NCBI GenBank assembly: GCA_015501595.1
Contig: JADNRX010000183.1
Span: 1-64,000 of the forward strand
Reading direction: 5' to 3'
Length of the DNA: 64,000 nt
From: Hymenopellis radicata
Taxonomy: Eukaryota > Basidiomycota > Agaricomycetes > Agaricales > Physalacriaceae
The number at the start of each line of letters is the position of its first letter. Within the stretch, counting starts at the first letter, position 1. The notes below the pieces were generated by a model. That model worked only from the letters and a program-made list of their open reading frames with translations, made no database searches and was not told where the DNA came from. The position numbers and the translations under genes are program-made. Shown piece after piece: positions 1-12,028 of the stretch.

Positions 1-68
1 TCCGTTTGGGGGAGCGGAGGAGGCAGGCGATGAGCCCACATAAACGTATCCAGTTTGTGGCGGCGCTG

Positions 69-1086
69 TCACAGCTCTCCCTTGCCCTTCTTGTCTGAGC
101 CCATGGTCTTTTTAATCATCCCATTGATCATTCCAATGGTCTTCCCGCTGACCTTGACAGCTTTTCCAGTGTAAGCATGTGCGGTAGAGAGGTTCTGTCG
201 CGTCTTGTCGGAAGTAAGAAATACGAGGGCACGAGGAGGGGGTTTGGGAGGGCCGGAAGCGTTGGCAGCATTATCAGGATGGTGGGGTGAAGGCGCAGAT
301 GGTTAATGTACAGTTGTGAGGCGCCGGAGAGAACGGTAATGAAGAGACTGGTTCCGTGTGTAATTACATGGCTGCGAATGGGTCAGAACAAACATCAGTG
401 CAAGTTGCAGAGCCTCACCTAACAACTGTAGCCGATTTAGTCATCCAGTCCTGCTGGTCGGGTGGTATGGCCTGTGCAAAGAATTCGAGAGGCGTCTCGT
501 CATTCACATCCTGCACTTTGCCCTCCGGCACCGTAATAACAACGGGATCCTTCTCGTGTCCACGTTCCCTCAGCTTCGGGTCTTCGTGCACATTGATCTT
601 CTTGTCAAACTCGCCAACCACCTCGCCACTATCCTCGTTGACGAGTACAAGGTGTCCCCGGTAGTCGCTCAACGGTCGCGATTTCTCGCTGACCTGAGAG
701 ACATATGCCGGTATAGGTTTCTCCGCCGCCTGGTGAGTGAATTGGGTGTACTGGGCGAGTATGCCGTCAAAAGTCTCCACGTCCACCACAAAGCTCGGAT
801 GCCATGTCGTCTTGACGTCCAGTATGACGCTGTTTGGGTCCGACTCGGTTGGATGTAGCGTATACGTCCTCGCGCTGCGAGAAGATGTATCCAGGCTAAT
901 CGAGCGGTCATGCTCGATGGGTATCTCGACGTCGTTGATCCTCAAGACCAAAAAGACGTCGCGCTGTCCATGCACCGGTACAGTGACGCATTCAAGACCC
1001 AGTGTTCCCGTCTGAACGATGCGCCCCGTATTCAACGTCGCGTTCTCGAGCGTGATGAGCAGGAAGGCTTCCGGTGTGGTCGCCAT
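69..1086 (-). CDS. Spartin-like senescence-domain protein (one frame break)
   Basis: The protein starts MATTPEAFLLITL at 1086 (the frame stays open a little further upstream, but without an ATG). It carries a DYRGHLVLVNEDSGEVVGEF segment and then HEKDPVV and AIPPDQQDWMTKSATVV, which I recognise as the fungal senescence/spartin-associated family, thought to bind membranes or lipid droplets. A 47-base intron (418-372, GTGAGG..CGCAG) joins to a second exon that continues with a Gly/Ala-type amphipathic stretch. The last part (SGKTIGMINGMIKKTMG, stop at 71-69) is in another frame: near position 300 the frame shifts by one base, at a place where one extra T would keep it open. No splice signals explain the shift. 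Family assignment is from memory of basidiomycete relatives. Function in this organism is inferred. Confidence 0.7.
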
Positions 1087-2086
1087 GGTCAACAATAATT
1101 AAAGCAGAACCAATTGATGAATGGAGCCTCCGCCAAGCGCACAGCCGGATCCGGACCATGACGTCGTCGCAATGCTGCGCAGTAGATCATGACTTTTATT
1201 GTCGAACACAGCATAGAGGCTGGATGGGTCGCTCGTACGCCACGGGCATTATTTGAAGTGGGAAAGGACAAGAGGATGGACGATTAAGATTCTGAAACCG
1301 ATTTATACAAAGGACGCGCACGTGCACGGGCGTGGCCGGAAACACGATCTGCGAAGGATTGGGAGAATGAAAGCCTAAAGGAATCGTAACGCGTAACCTG
1401 CGCGTAACTTTGCAAGGATCAAGTTACAAGCTACTCATAATGAGCACATCAAGATTGACACTGTACAGTTAATTAAAACATCCTGTGGTGGCGCAAGCAA
1501 GGCTAGATGTTCTGCGCGTCGCCCAAACACCCCCCATACGTCGCGTAGAATTCAAGGCAGCATGCCAGAAGCATTAGACATGATCTAGGTCCGTTCCCTC
1601 GTCGGCGTATTTCCTTAAAAAGCACGTCCCGACAACCGATCGGAACCAAATGTGCGATCGGATGCGCTACACGTCGTCCAAGAAGGAAAGCACGCGCCCA
1701 ACGCGCCTTGTTGCATTCAATATTGAGCGCAACACGAGATAACATCGAGCAAACATGAGGCTCTAGATACAATCACAGTATACAAGCCTCCTGTCCATGA
1801 AACTTCAAGCTGTCAAGCTCGTGATAGCTTCAAGAGCCCGTCGCCCGACCTCATGATGACCGTGCTTTCCCCTGAGAGCATCCAATTCACCGCCGCAATC
1901 CATTCTAATGTACGCGTGACAGTACTAGACGCATTACGAACAGCAATTGTATTAAGGATGTCAATGAACTTGCAGGTGATGGTACAAATGAGGAAGAAGT
2001 ACAGGTATAATAAGCCTACATCGCATTAAAGAGCGCGCCGCAGAAAAGAATAACTAACCGACTGAATAGAAAAAGAACCCTCGGAA
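1087..2086. other. Intergenic, no gene recognised
   Basis: About 1 kb between the 5' end of the spartin-like gene and the 3' end of the PDX-like gene. The open frames here have no recognisable domain and no convincing splice pattern. It presumably holds the promoter of the spartin-like gene next to 1086; no clear TATA box was seen. Confidence 0.5.
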
Positions 2087-2970
2087 CTAGATGATACCAT
2101 CAAAGTACTCATCACTCGACTTCTTCGTCGAACCTGGGTACAAAGCATCGTGGTCAATGCATGTTTCTCTCCAGAATTCGCATAGACAACTCACTGAAAC
2201 AAGAGGACTGCGCCATGCTCGCGACGATCTTCCGTCTGAGGCTGGCACCGTCGACAGCGTGCGCGGCGGACATGTTCGGTGTGGTGGCCATCCCGCGTGA
2301 CATGCTCGGCTGCGTCTCAGACGGCGAGGGACGGTGATTCATGGAACTCATCAGCAGAGGACGCTCCACCGTGACGAGTCTCGAAGGTGTAGGAGACGGT
2401 GAACGTACAGGGGGCAACGAGGAGGTTCTCGCGCGATGCACGAACGCCGGCGAGGCAGGACGCCTCATTAACGCCAGCTCCTCCGCATTCCTCGCAACAA
2501 TGGCCATGATCTTCTGCACCGGAACGTTGCGCGTCCCGTCTGGAATCTACGTGTCGCGTGATCAGGACAATATAGACGGGAAAAAGTTCCTTACAAGGAT
2601 CTGGCCTAGGATTCCAGGGCTTTCTGCTACGATGTCGATCGTCGCAATGTCGGACTCCTGTACGGAGCGCCGCTGTTAGTGCGGGTGGATGTGGGGATAG
2701 TGGGGTGATGCATACGATCTGTACGATGGGTTCGCCTGCAACGAAGGACTCGCCCTCTTTCTTTTTCCACCGCGACACTGTCGCTTCGTTCAGGAAGGGA
2801 GACATGGCCGGCATGACAATGGCGGGACGACTGAGAGACTCGGAGATTGCTAGATAACATTGAAGCTGAGTCCAATGATATTCCAAAGTAAATAGCAGCG
2901 TACCCATCCCGCGAACCCGTACATTTGTCGAGATACTTCGGCGACGAGCCACAGAGGTGATGTTCAGCAT
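2087..2970 (-). CDS. Pyruvate dehydrogenase protein X-like lipoyl-domain protein
   Basis: Five exons can be placed: 2970-2904, 2849-2716, 2657-2595, 2546-2195 and 2133-2087. All introns are 48-61 bases with GT..AG ends, and the phases agree, giving 220 residues. The N terminus is Arg/Ser-rich (MLNITSVARRRSIST), as in a mitochondrial presequence. Then comes a lipoyl/single-hybrid domain (MPAMSPFLNEATVSRWKKKEGE, then PDGTRNVPVQKI). The C terminus ends DEYFDGII, as I remember for fungal Pdx1-type proteins, which tether E3 in the pyruvate dehydrogenase complex. Oddity: the position of the lipoyl-lysine (normally ETDKA) reads ESDIAT, so the attachment lysine is missing. The protein is short and lacks a catalytic acyltransferase domain. 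It may be a structural or degenerate protein X. The start at 2970 was chosen for its presequence; an upstream ATG at 3021 is possible. Confidence 0.65.
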
Positions 2971-4180
2971 AGTTATGATCAGAAAAGGAGAACAAAGAGT
3001 GAAGGTGAAAGCAGGAAGCAAGTCTAGAGTTGGCCAGCAACAAGTTTATAACACCTGCCTGCCGGTCTTCTTATACTCCGGATCGAGTCAATAAATGCGG
3101 GTTTGTTGCTGCACGTAATGCGGGGTAATCACGCTCCACCGCACACTGCCGGACCTATGAATATGGAGCCTGTTGGGATGGTCCTAGCCGACGCGCAGTC
3201 GTTTCCTAGCAGCGTGGAGGCAGAGAGAGTCGGTTAACGGTCGTGGGGAGGCAGCGGAGGCAGCGCTTTATTGGTCATGACGATCGAGGCTTGGCCAGAC
3301 TGCGGAAGCTTCTCTGATAGATTTGCGGTCGTGCAAACGCGTATTGCGAAGGGAATTCTAGGGACATTATGAGTACGCACCAAAGCCAAGAGATATCGAA
3401 GCACGGTGGAGCAAAGGTAACTATTAGCGTTGGCAAGGGTCAGTCTCACTGATCATGCAAGCTAACAACCGTCTCATCTATATTTTCTCTAAAGACGCGG
3501 TCTAGTTGACGATAGGTGGTCTGCTTACTGAGACAAGGAGATACGACAATCAACTTCACCAAAGTCTTCGTTGATCCGAGTCGTAACCCAGCAGCCACCG
3601 CAGTATGACTTTCTGATGAGGCAGAACATGTCCATTGGCAAGTCACTCTGGGAGTTCTGTAACTATTTGTGCCTTGTGCCGAAGGCTTGGCCCGATGGCT
3701 CAACCCGAACGCAAAAAGGACAACAGGTGTGAGACTTTTCTATGAAGGAAACGGCAAGAGGCAATTAAATTTATAAACCCAGAGCAAGCCATGAACACCA
3801 CGAATAGGCGAAGGTGAATTCCTTGAAGGACAATCTCAACGAAACAGCGAGAACGGTAGTAAGCAGTCATTGGAAAGTGGCGCGCCTTGCTTGCTCGTTC
3901 AGTTCCAACTTCACGGAATCTGAGTGGATGGCCTCGTTCGTTTTCTCCTGAAGCACCCCCAAGGGCATCGATGTTGCTAATACTTGGCCATCAGGACATG
4001 TCGTGTTAGAAGACCAGCAGTGCTGCCTATCATGCAAAAATCAAACAGTGAGAAATCGTACATATCTAACGTAGATGCATGACATTAAGGTCGTGTTCGA
4101 TCCTAATGGATGTACTTGAATGAGGGATGCAGATTACCCAACCTAAACGTTGAATGAGTCCTGAAAGCTTCGAAGGCGAG
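2971..4180. other. Intergenic, no gene recognised
   Basis: About 1.2 kb. Two short open frames on the minus strand (3234-3449 and 3446-3703) show no family resemblance or splice continuity. I see nothing else to annotate. Confidence 0.4.
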
Positions 4181-6436
4181 TTAAACAAGGGGAACGTACA
4201 TCTCAACATCGCCCTTCTCCAACCGATAGTCTCGCCCGCCATTCGCGCGATGGACGTTCTCGCGCTTCTGATACAAGAAGAGACCGATTGCCGTCACACA
4301 TAATGAAGCAGCCATAGCAAGATTGAAAGAATTCCCCTTGTGATATCCGGTTCCAGCATCGGTCGCGACATACGCCCAGACACCGGCGATCGAACCGATC
4401 CCGCCAATTCCAGTGACGACAGCGCCCACCATCGCTCGCAGAGTATCGGGAGACGCGTTAGCAGCTGCCCATCCAAGAACGACAGGACCATTGATCTAGA
4501 AGCAGTTTAAGCGTCGAGCAGTATTAACAGTATCGACGTACAAATCCCCCCGTCATGTTGAGGAAGCACGCGGCGTATCTGGCCTTTGCCGACGAGGCAT
4601 CCGTGGATATCCAGATAGAATCTAGAGAGGGTAATCTCTTTATCGACGTTGTGATATTGGTAGCAACTGCCGCACGTACATCCAACAATCGTGAGAAGAC
4701 CTCCAGACAAACTGAAGGGCCAGTGAACACGGAATCGAATGCAAGCTATAGTTACTAGCAACGCAACGGCGCCCGCAGTACTTCACCACCAATGAGTTGT
4801 CTGAAAGGACTCGGAGAACAGAAAGGCGTACACGTAAATGGGGACCACTAGAAGTTGAATCCGTATGGTGGATGCGTCTGGGTAATTGGTCTTAAGAATA
4901 GAGGGCCTTTCGAGGTGATATTAGTTCGTTGTAATCGACAGCGCGTCCCAAGGCACGTACAAGAAGATTCCCAACCCTTGCACTGAGCAGTTGTCAACCT
5001 AACGTTCAACGTACTTAGTTAAATCTAACGCCACAGGGTAGAGAACGCCGCACAATATAAAGCCAGCAACAGGCAATGGTGGTCACGTCGAATAAACCGC
5101 GCTTCACCAGTCTACCGTTAATCTCCTCCTTCGTGTCCTTGATCTGAAAAAGAACTTAGCAGGCCTCATGTAACGATTGGGAGCAGACGCACAGCAGGTT
5201 GATCGGCATACAGCCTAGCCATGGCTAGCTGTCTCTCTTCTTCATTGAAGAGCCTCGTATGTTCTGGGTGGGTCGGGAAGATGAAAAAGAGAAGTAAACC
5301 GAAGCCCGTAGTGATAATACCCTCCACAAGGAAAATATTCTCCCACGACTTCCGGCTTCCAATGTGATCAACGCTGAGAAGACCGGCCGCGAGGAGACCA
5401 CCGACTTGGAAGGAAATTTTGTAAGAAAACGGTGGATATTTGCAAGAAATTGAATGGGCGTACATCCACCTGCACAACCAGCTGCTACTAACATAAAACA
5501 CCCAACACGGCTAGTGAGCTCGTGTCGCCGATAATAACGCGTAAGCAGATAACTAGAAAAGCTATCAGGACTGACATTGTCGTAATGTGGTGTATAGATT
5601 CAAGCACACCTGAGACCAGGCATAGTGATAGCCTCCGACATTCCTAACACGATGCGGGTCGCGTAGAATCCACCACGATCTGTGCTCATACTGAGTAATC
5701 ACGCCCGAATCCAGTAACAAGACTTCAAGGACAGACCGTGAATGAACGCGGTGCAGAGCGTGACGATACCGAATAAGACAATTCTGGATATAGGCGTTAA
5801 GTCGGGCGGGAGGATTGACCGACAGAATACTTCAAACGTACGATAACGGCACAAGCCAGAAGCCCACGCGCTTGATGAGCAGCGCGAATGGTATCTCGCA
5901 TATCAGGTACATGAGGTAGAACTGACTTGGGATCAAGGCGAGGGTGGCTATTCTGCGAAGGAGGACATACCAGAGACGTTCCAATGTTGACTAGACATAG
6001 TGTTAACCGACTGGCAAGAGCGAAGAATGTGGGATAATGGCGCACAATCATAGGTGTGAAGTCCAAGGTCAGCGACGAGGCCCGCAGAGCGTGCATTTCC
6101 GATGTTCTGTTCGTCGATTATAGTCAAGTCGGTCTAGTAGGGAAGACATGACAAGAACATACACCGCGCTAGAATGGGGTCAGCAAGTACTGACGCTCAA
6201 GAGGACGATACGAACGTCAAGAAACACGAAAGTGTAACAAAGCGTCGCGACAGGAAGAAGCCTGAAGAAGTCGGTTAATGAGAATCTGCGCAGAGTGTTG
6301 CGCCGGTCACTCACAGCAAGTCCAGTTTCCTACGCAGCTTCGCCTCAGCCACAGGATCAATCTTATATGTCGGATCGACCTGGTACGTCGTCACCGACAA
6401 ATCTGACGCCTTCTCCTTGAGCGACGAATGGTCCAT
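4181..6436 (-). CDS. MFS permease, allantoate/vitamin-permease-like
   Basis: The start MDHSSLKEKASDLS at 6436 is a short cytosolic N terminus followed by LLPVATLCYTFVFLD, the first membrane segment. Later exons give NIGNARSAGLVADLGLH, FYLMYLICEIPFALLIKR, a GGLLAAGLL segment, IFLVEGIITTGFGLLLFFI and INGPVVLGWAAANASPDT, then a tail with YQKRENVHRANGGRDYRLEK. These are signatures of the anion:cation symporter branch of the major facilitator superfamily (Dal5/Tna1-like), which imports small organic anions or vitamins across the plasma membrane. Many short introns separate the exons. I could not resolve all boundaries (for example 5850-6060 and 4760-5100), and one or more frame breaks may exist. 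The substrate is unknown. Confidence 0.65.
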
Positions 6437-7697
6437 GGCGGTTGATAGACAAGACACAGAATGGGGAAAACGCGTCCTTTTTTTAAGGGCGGTCTTGGAA
6501 CCTTATCACCATTTGACAGCATAGGTCACGATAAGTCCTGAGAGATAAGAGAACAAAACCGCGGCCGCGCGTGAGGGCACTAGTCAGCGCTAATGTATCA
6601 AATAAGAAGCCAATCAAGTCGAAGAGCGAAGAAATGCGCCCAAGTCAGGAATCCTAGCTCTGGCGTGGCGGTTGAGCCTGGTTGAGAGTAAGTACTTGAG
6701 TCCTGGCCTGCGCACTGTGCACACTGTGGAAGTTGGAAGGACGAATGTGATTGGTTGGAAAGGTAGGTGAATCATGTGACGGGAGGCACACCGATCGCGG
6801 TCTTCCGTTTTTGGATCCTTCCTTTTCCGGAACGACTCACATTTCGGGTTTTCGACTACTCCAACCTCCAGTGCACGCATAAGGCATTGGGCCTACCCTT
6901 CATTGCGCTTAGCAATGGCTTGTCATCTGGACACTAGGAAGTCGGATTCGTGCTGTTTCTGGTACAAGAAGAATGCGGGAAGACTCACCATTGGTTCATC
7001 AGGCCAAACTTTGACTTTTGTTCCACAACGGCCCGCACCCTATCACGAAAAGCCCGGTCTTCTCGTCATGCAAAAATAGGCCCTTAGGAAAGCCTCTTAC
7101 ACCTCTGGGGTAGTATGAAGTGTGAGTTCAACTGGATTCTGGCATGACTTGATGATCAGGGTCGCAGAGGCTCTGTCGATCAATCGATCAACCCAACCAT
7201 CCTCTTTTCACAACTTCACTCGCAACCACCATCTCTGCAGTCATCCATCTGCTACCGATTACATGTATGATCATCTGAATCCGTTCTCACCGATGCCCGT
7301 ATGCCCGTTTTTCAGACCGTGGTCTTGCATACCGCGTTCAGGGCTTGTAAGCATACTCCATACTTAGTAGTTGACGCGCTAATAAGCTCAAGTTACCTAG
7401 GTGTAAAGTCACCTTCTCCTCACACCTTCGTCGCCCTTTAAGATGGCTTCGTATCCCGGTCCTCTTATCTTACTCTGGGGAAGTCACTGGAACCACACCA
7501 CCATCTCTGATGCGTACCACAGTACCTGACTGTCTATTTATTCTCCTCGTCCTTTGATGCTTTAGTGTGTCGAAACACGAAACATATGGAGTAACCTCTG
7601 TTCAAACTGAGCCTCTACTTTTCAAACTCCATTTTACGTTAATCATATAACACCCCCAACGGTTTTAGCATCGTCCTCTCCCACCCCCCAGGCCGTC
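6437..7697. promoter_or_regulatory. Divergent intergenic region
   Basis: This 1.26 kb stretch separates the start of the MFS gene (minus) from the O-methyltransferase (plus), so it should contain both promoters. I see no gene, no repeat and no obvious operator-like palindrome. Just before the methyltransferase the plus strand becomes C/T-rich, a common fungal core-promoter feature. Confidence 0.4.
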
Positions 7698-9179
7698 ATG
7701 TCCACAGAAGTCGACACTCTGCTCCACCTCAAAACTCTCCTGTCCTCTGCAATAGACACGGTCGTCGCAGAGAAGACCGCTTCGCCTTCGTCGCCGCCTT
7801 CCCTCCTCCAACACACCGCGCGCCAAACCGCAATCTCTGCGGCTGGTGCGCTGCTCGCGCTCCTACACGAACCAGGAGAATGGGTCATGGAAGTCGCCGC
7901 ACAGGTAACCGCTTCTTTCGCGCTTAATCCTCAGCCGATGGACTCAAGCTTGCTTCTCAGTATCTCGAATCACGAGCTTTGCACGCGGTGTCTCTTGCCA
8001 AGATTCCGGAAATCATCCACGACGCCGGTGGTGAGCTCGACATCGAAACCATCGCCGACAGAGCGGGATACGACGCGGATAAGTGCGGTTAGTTATTGAA
8101 TGCACCGTCCCGGGATAGCGCGCTGATTGCGCCTAGCGAGAATTATGCGTCAGCTGGTAGCATCGCAAATCTTCAAGAAGACGTCTCAAGATCCAGAACG
8201 CTTCGCGAATAACGCGATCAGCCAGTCGATGGTACGAAACACTCCATTGGAGGATTATGTCGACATGTAGTAAGTGTGTGCCGTCATGCTCTTGCGATCA
8301 CACGAGTTTTGAACATGTCAACAGTGCGAATGAATGGTATGCAGGGTCAAACAATATCCTAAAGTGTATGCGGGACAACTCCACCGACATCGGAACGTCG
8401 CCCTTGGCGAGAGATACAATCTTCAACGACGGCCAGAGTACATGGTGGCAGTACAATGACAGACATCCAGCACGTCACGATGTCTTTGCTAACGCTATGG
8501 GTAAGTGTCGTGTATCCCGTCCAGTTGGTAGCGTACTTACTACCGAAGCTGGCGCGACCATCGCCACGAACTGGGACAATCATCGCAGACTATCCATGGT
8601 CCCGCCACCAGCACATCGTGGACGTCGGAGGCGGAATAGGCAAGCTGAGCCTCGCCATCCGCGACAAGTTCCCACACACGCGCATCACGATACAGGACCG
8701 CGAATCCGTCATCGAACAAGCGCGCGTTGTGTGGTCCGAGAAGAACACAGAAGGCGTCGACTTCCAGGTCCACGACTTCTTCGCTCCCAATCCGGCCGTC
8801 GGCAAAGACGCCTATGCCCTCCGGCACATTGCGCACGACTGGGACGATGCGTCCTGCATCAAGATCTTCTCGGAACTGAAGAAGGCCCTAGCTCCCACCT
8901 CCCGCGTTCTAATTTTGGAAGCGCTCCTGGGCGAGACTGGGTACTCTGAGCGATATATCCATATGAAGAATCTGAACATGATGAACTTGATGTATGTTCA
9001 CCCCTTTCCCCCCACTTTGGTTGAACTCCACTGATTGTGCTGTTGTACTTAGCAATGGCAAAGAAAGGACTGCTGACGAAGTGAAACGCATTGTAAACGC
9101 GGCGGGACTCCAGGTCGTGAAGATATGGACGTGTAGAGGCTCGATGAGTGTCATGGAGTGTGCACTAGAAAGCGCTTAG
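7698..9179 (+). CDS. SAM-dependent O-methyltransferase (COMT-like)
   Basis: The N-terminal exon (MSTEVDTLLHLKTLLSSAID) and following exons form a helical dimerisation domain. It contains HAVSLAKIPEIIHDAG and a winged-helix part (ETIADRAGYDADK). Then comes the Rossmann core with the SAM motif VDVGGGIGKLS and IQDRESVIEQA. The usual catalytic region reads HIAHDWDDASCIKIFSELKKAL, with the His that acts as base in plant and fungal COMT-type enzymes. The last exon is spliced near 8994 and 9054 and ends MECALESA. At about 8490-8560 the intron that starts GTAAGTGTCG cannot be joined in frame to the core with a normal-length intron, so a one-base break is likely. Such enzymes methylate phenols or polyketides. 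Here it sits beside an amino-acid oxidase; the substrate is unknown. Confidence 0.75.
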
Positions 9180-10073
9180 GTCCGTGATATGTGCTCCGTT
9201 CCGTACTTCCAGGAGCTATGAATTAACAATGATCCACACTAGCTGACTGATGGTTGTGGAAAACTTGCAGTTGACATGTCTACTTTTTAGTCTTCTAGTT
9301 CACTTTGCGACAGCGGGTGCCTAACCGTCGGCGTAAAGGATATGAACTGTGTGAACTGCGAGCAAAGTGAACAGCGAGGATTGACTGACGCATCAAGTTG
9401 AGGTGATCGCCGACTGCTTTCTTCCGACCTTCATCACTACGGTCATCGATGTACAACTCGGGAGACCATGCTGACAATTATCCTTGTAAAAAGAAATACT
9501 GGTGCTCGCAAAACAGAGCGTAGAATGTAACAGTGTCCAAGTGGACCTCCGTAAGTCGACAGTTCCGTTGTTACGCATTTCTTGGAAAGATCTGACCATT
9601 GACAGGTTTTTCGGACAACAAATGCTGACAACGCCAGGTCGGGAATGTTTTCACTGGACAGAACGGACGTCTCCTGGCCAGAATCGAATATCCGGACGAG
9701 TCTGGACTCGCCGCAACCGCAGACGCGTTGCGGAACTTGTAATGTCGCCATCCATCATTTATCGCAGCCTCGAAGGGGAAGGCTGTAATTCGCCAGTACA
9801 CGCTGAATTGAAGTTTCCCTCCACTGTAAAGGCGCTTATGGGATTTGCTCTGGAATAATAAGCAGAAAAGAATCGATTCTTTATGGCATTGACAACCGAC
9901 CTACGCCTTTCTCCACACTGGTTCGCGTCTTCATCAGCGGTTGTTGTTGATGAACTTGCCCCGACATCAATTTCCGAAAGTCCAGACGAAATGCCTTTTA
10001 CGAGTATCTGCTTCAACTTGTATAAAAGGCTCGATGAACAGCAGTCGGAATCATCAGCCTCCTCTCAACAAAC
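9180..10073. other. Intergenic, no gene recognised
   Basis: About 0.9 kb between two plus-strand genes. Several overlapping short frames on both strands are mutual shadows without family features. The TATA-like string TATAAAAGG at about 10020-10028 lies about 50 bases before the D-amino-acid oxidase start and is a plausible core promoter. Confidence 0.45.
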
Positions 10074-11676
10074 ATGTCTTTTGCCTACACTCCCAACTTT
10101 CACCTCACCCAAGCTGGTAATGAGCTCGTTCTTGAGCGAGGCCAGTCCCCGGCAACCCCGAAGAACAAGCGTGTTCTAGTCGTCGGTGGGGGCGTCACTG
10201 GCTTTACTGTAGGAATTAATTTCGCGGGATGTTCACCTTCGTTTTCTGACGGTTAGGCTTAGACTGCTTGGACGCTCTTGGACGCTGGATACCAAGTAAC
10301 CATTGTCTCTGACCGCTGGGCGGACCCAAAGGATCGCATCGCCTCTCAGATCGCAGGTGCTCTGTATGTACATTCCTAGTATTGGCCGACCGGTTCTAAC
10401 AGCATTTCCACAGATGGGAGTGGCCGCCCGCCGTCTGCGGCAAGCACACTGACGTTAGTATCTTCATCCTCTGCTCTCAAAGTTGCCCTTCAACCTGATA
10501 CTATATTCTTCAGGTTATCTCACTTGAAAAATCGAAGAACTGGTGTATGACTTCGTACCGCATCTTCGACAAGCTCCAGGAATGGATGCCGGCCGTAGGA
10601 AGCTTGAAAGCTTTCGACCATGGCGTACGCATGGGCATGGCCAACTTTTTCTTCGTCGAGAAGCTAGAAGAAATGGCAGATGTCGGTCAATTGGACAAAT
10701 GGAATGAAATTCGAGCGATGTCTCCAGAGGTAAGATGGGATCTCGGATAGTTCTATCGCGCCGCCCTGATCTGTTCCGTACTATAGATCAAGGGCGTCAA
10801 ACGCGACCCAACACTCATCCATCGCCACCAAGTCAACAAGAAGGCCGGTGTCGTCGACTCTTACCAGCATATGTCGCCAATGATCGACACCGATGCGTAT
10901 ATGCGCTGGCTCCAGTTCGTGGTGACCTGCAAGGGTGCTGAATTGTACACCCGAAAGGTGGAAGGCGATCTCATATTCCAGGAAGAACAGCTGCTCTCCG
11001 AGTACAACGCCGATATCCTTGTCAACGCCACTGGTCTGGGCTCGCATGATCTGGCTGGCGACGCGTCGGTCTATCCGCTTCGTGGCGCCCTTGTACGCGT
11101 AGTCAACGACGGCAAGATCTTCCCCAAGGTCACCGAGGCACTTGTTGTCACTCATGACAACACGCGCGGAGAGGACGAAGATATTGTTTTCATTGTTCCC
11201 CGAAACGACAACATTCTCATTCTTGGAGGTAGGCACTGTGGTTTTTTATGTAAAGGATAACAAGTGGGTTAAAGCTTGTACTTGCTAGGACTCGTCCAAC
11301 CACACGAGCACACGCTTGACTTGAAGATGGACAGTCCGGAGATCCAAAGGATGCGCGCGCGGTGCAACAACTTTGTACCGGGCCTCGAGAACGCCGAGTA
11401 TGATCCCGATGCGCCTCTCGTGCAAGGCCTGCGGCCGTTCCGCGGCACGAATGTCCGTGTCGAGCGGGAAACCAGGACGAGACATAGCAGAGTCATACAC
11501 TCGTACGGCCATGGCGGGAGTGGTTTCACATTATCCTTTGGTTGTGCACGAGATGTGAGTCTCTACTATGGTTGAACGGACGGCTGCTGATATGGACATG
11601 CCGATAGGTCCTTGGCTTGGTGAACGAATTGGAGAAGGACCTGACAGTCTCTGAGGTAACTCTGGCCCACCTTTAG
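10074..11676 (+). CDS. D-amino-acid oxidase (FAD)
   Basis: The start MSFAYTPNFHLTQAG leads into the dinucleotide-binding motif RVLVVGGGVTGFT. Spliced exons then give TAWTLLDAGYQVTIVSDRW and WEWPPAVCG. Further on are MIDTDAYMRWLQ, ADILVNATGLGSHDLAGD and YPLRGALVRV. The near-C-terminal signature RVIHSYGHGGSGFTLSFGCA is the DAO family pattern (Tyr/Gly-rich loop touching FAD and substrate). The enzyme deaminates D-amino acids to 2-oxo acids with H2O2, usually in peroxisomes. The visible end (TVSEVTLAHL) lacks an obvious SKL-type PTS1, though the last exon is uncertain. At least six introns of about 50 bases are seen and no frame break. The acceptor after GFT is best placed at the second of two close AGs. 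Confidence 0.85.
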
Positions 11677-12028
11677 GAGACACGGTAGGGCAGAAACGTC
11701 CGTGGCATTGTACAACTTCCATAGTCAAGTAAAAGAGGGCTAGAAATACAGTGCGTGGTATTCGAACTTGCAGAGCGCACATCTTCATTGCGACCACATG
11801 GTGCGCACAACTAGTTGAATCTTGCTGACACCGTCGGCGGTTCAGTTTATCGCTGGCGCCACCAAGCCATTCCAAGTCCTTCATTATCACGTTCCAGGTC
11901 ACAGACGATGCCAAGAGGTGGGCCCGATTCAGATCGACTCTTTTTCGCCACATACGCCTGAGTCGGTCATACATTCACATAAAGGCCCGGCCTCGCTATA
12001 GTAACGTTTTCAACAACCCATAACGACA

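Noticed and set aside
6614..7367. Open frames between the MFS and methyltransferase genes
   Set aside because: No recognisable protein, no introns and weak composition; treated as promoter DNA.
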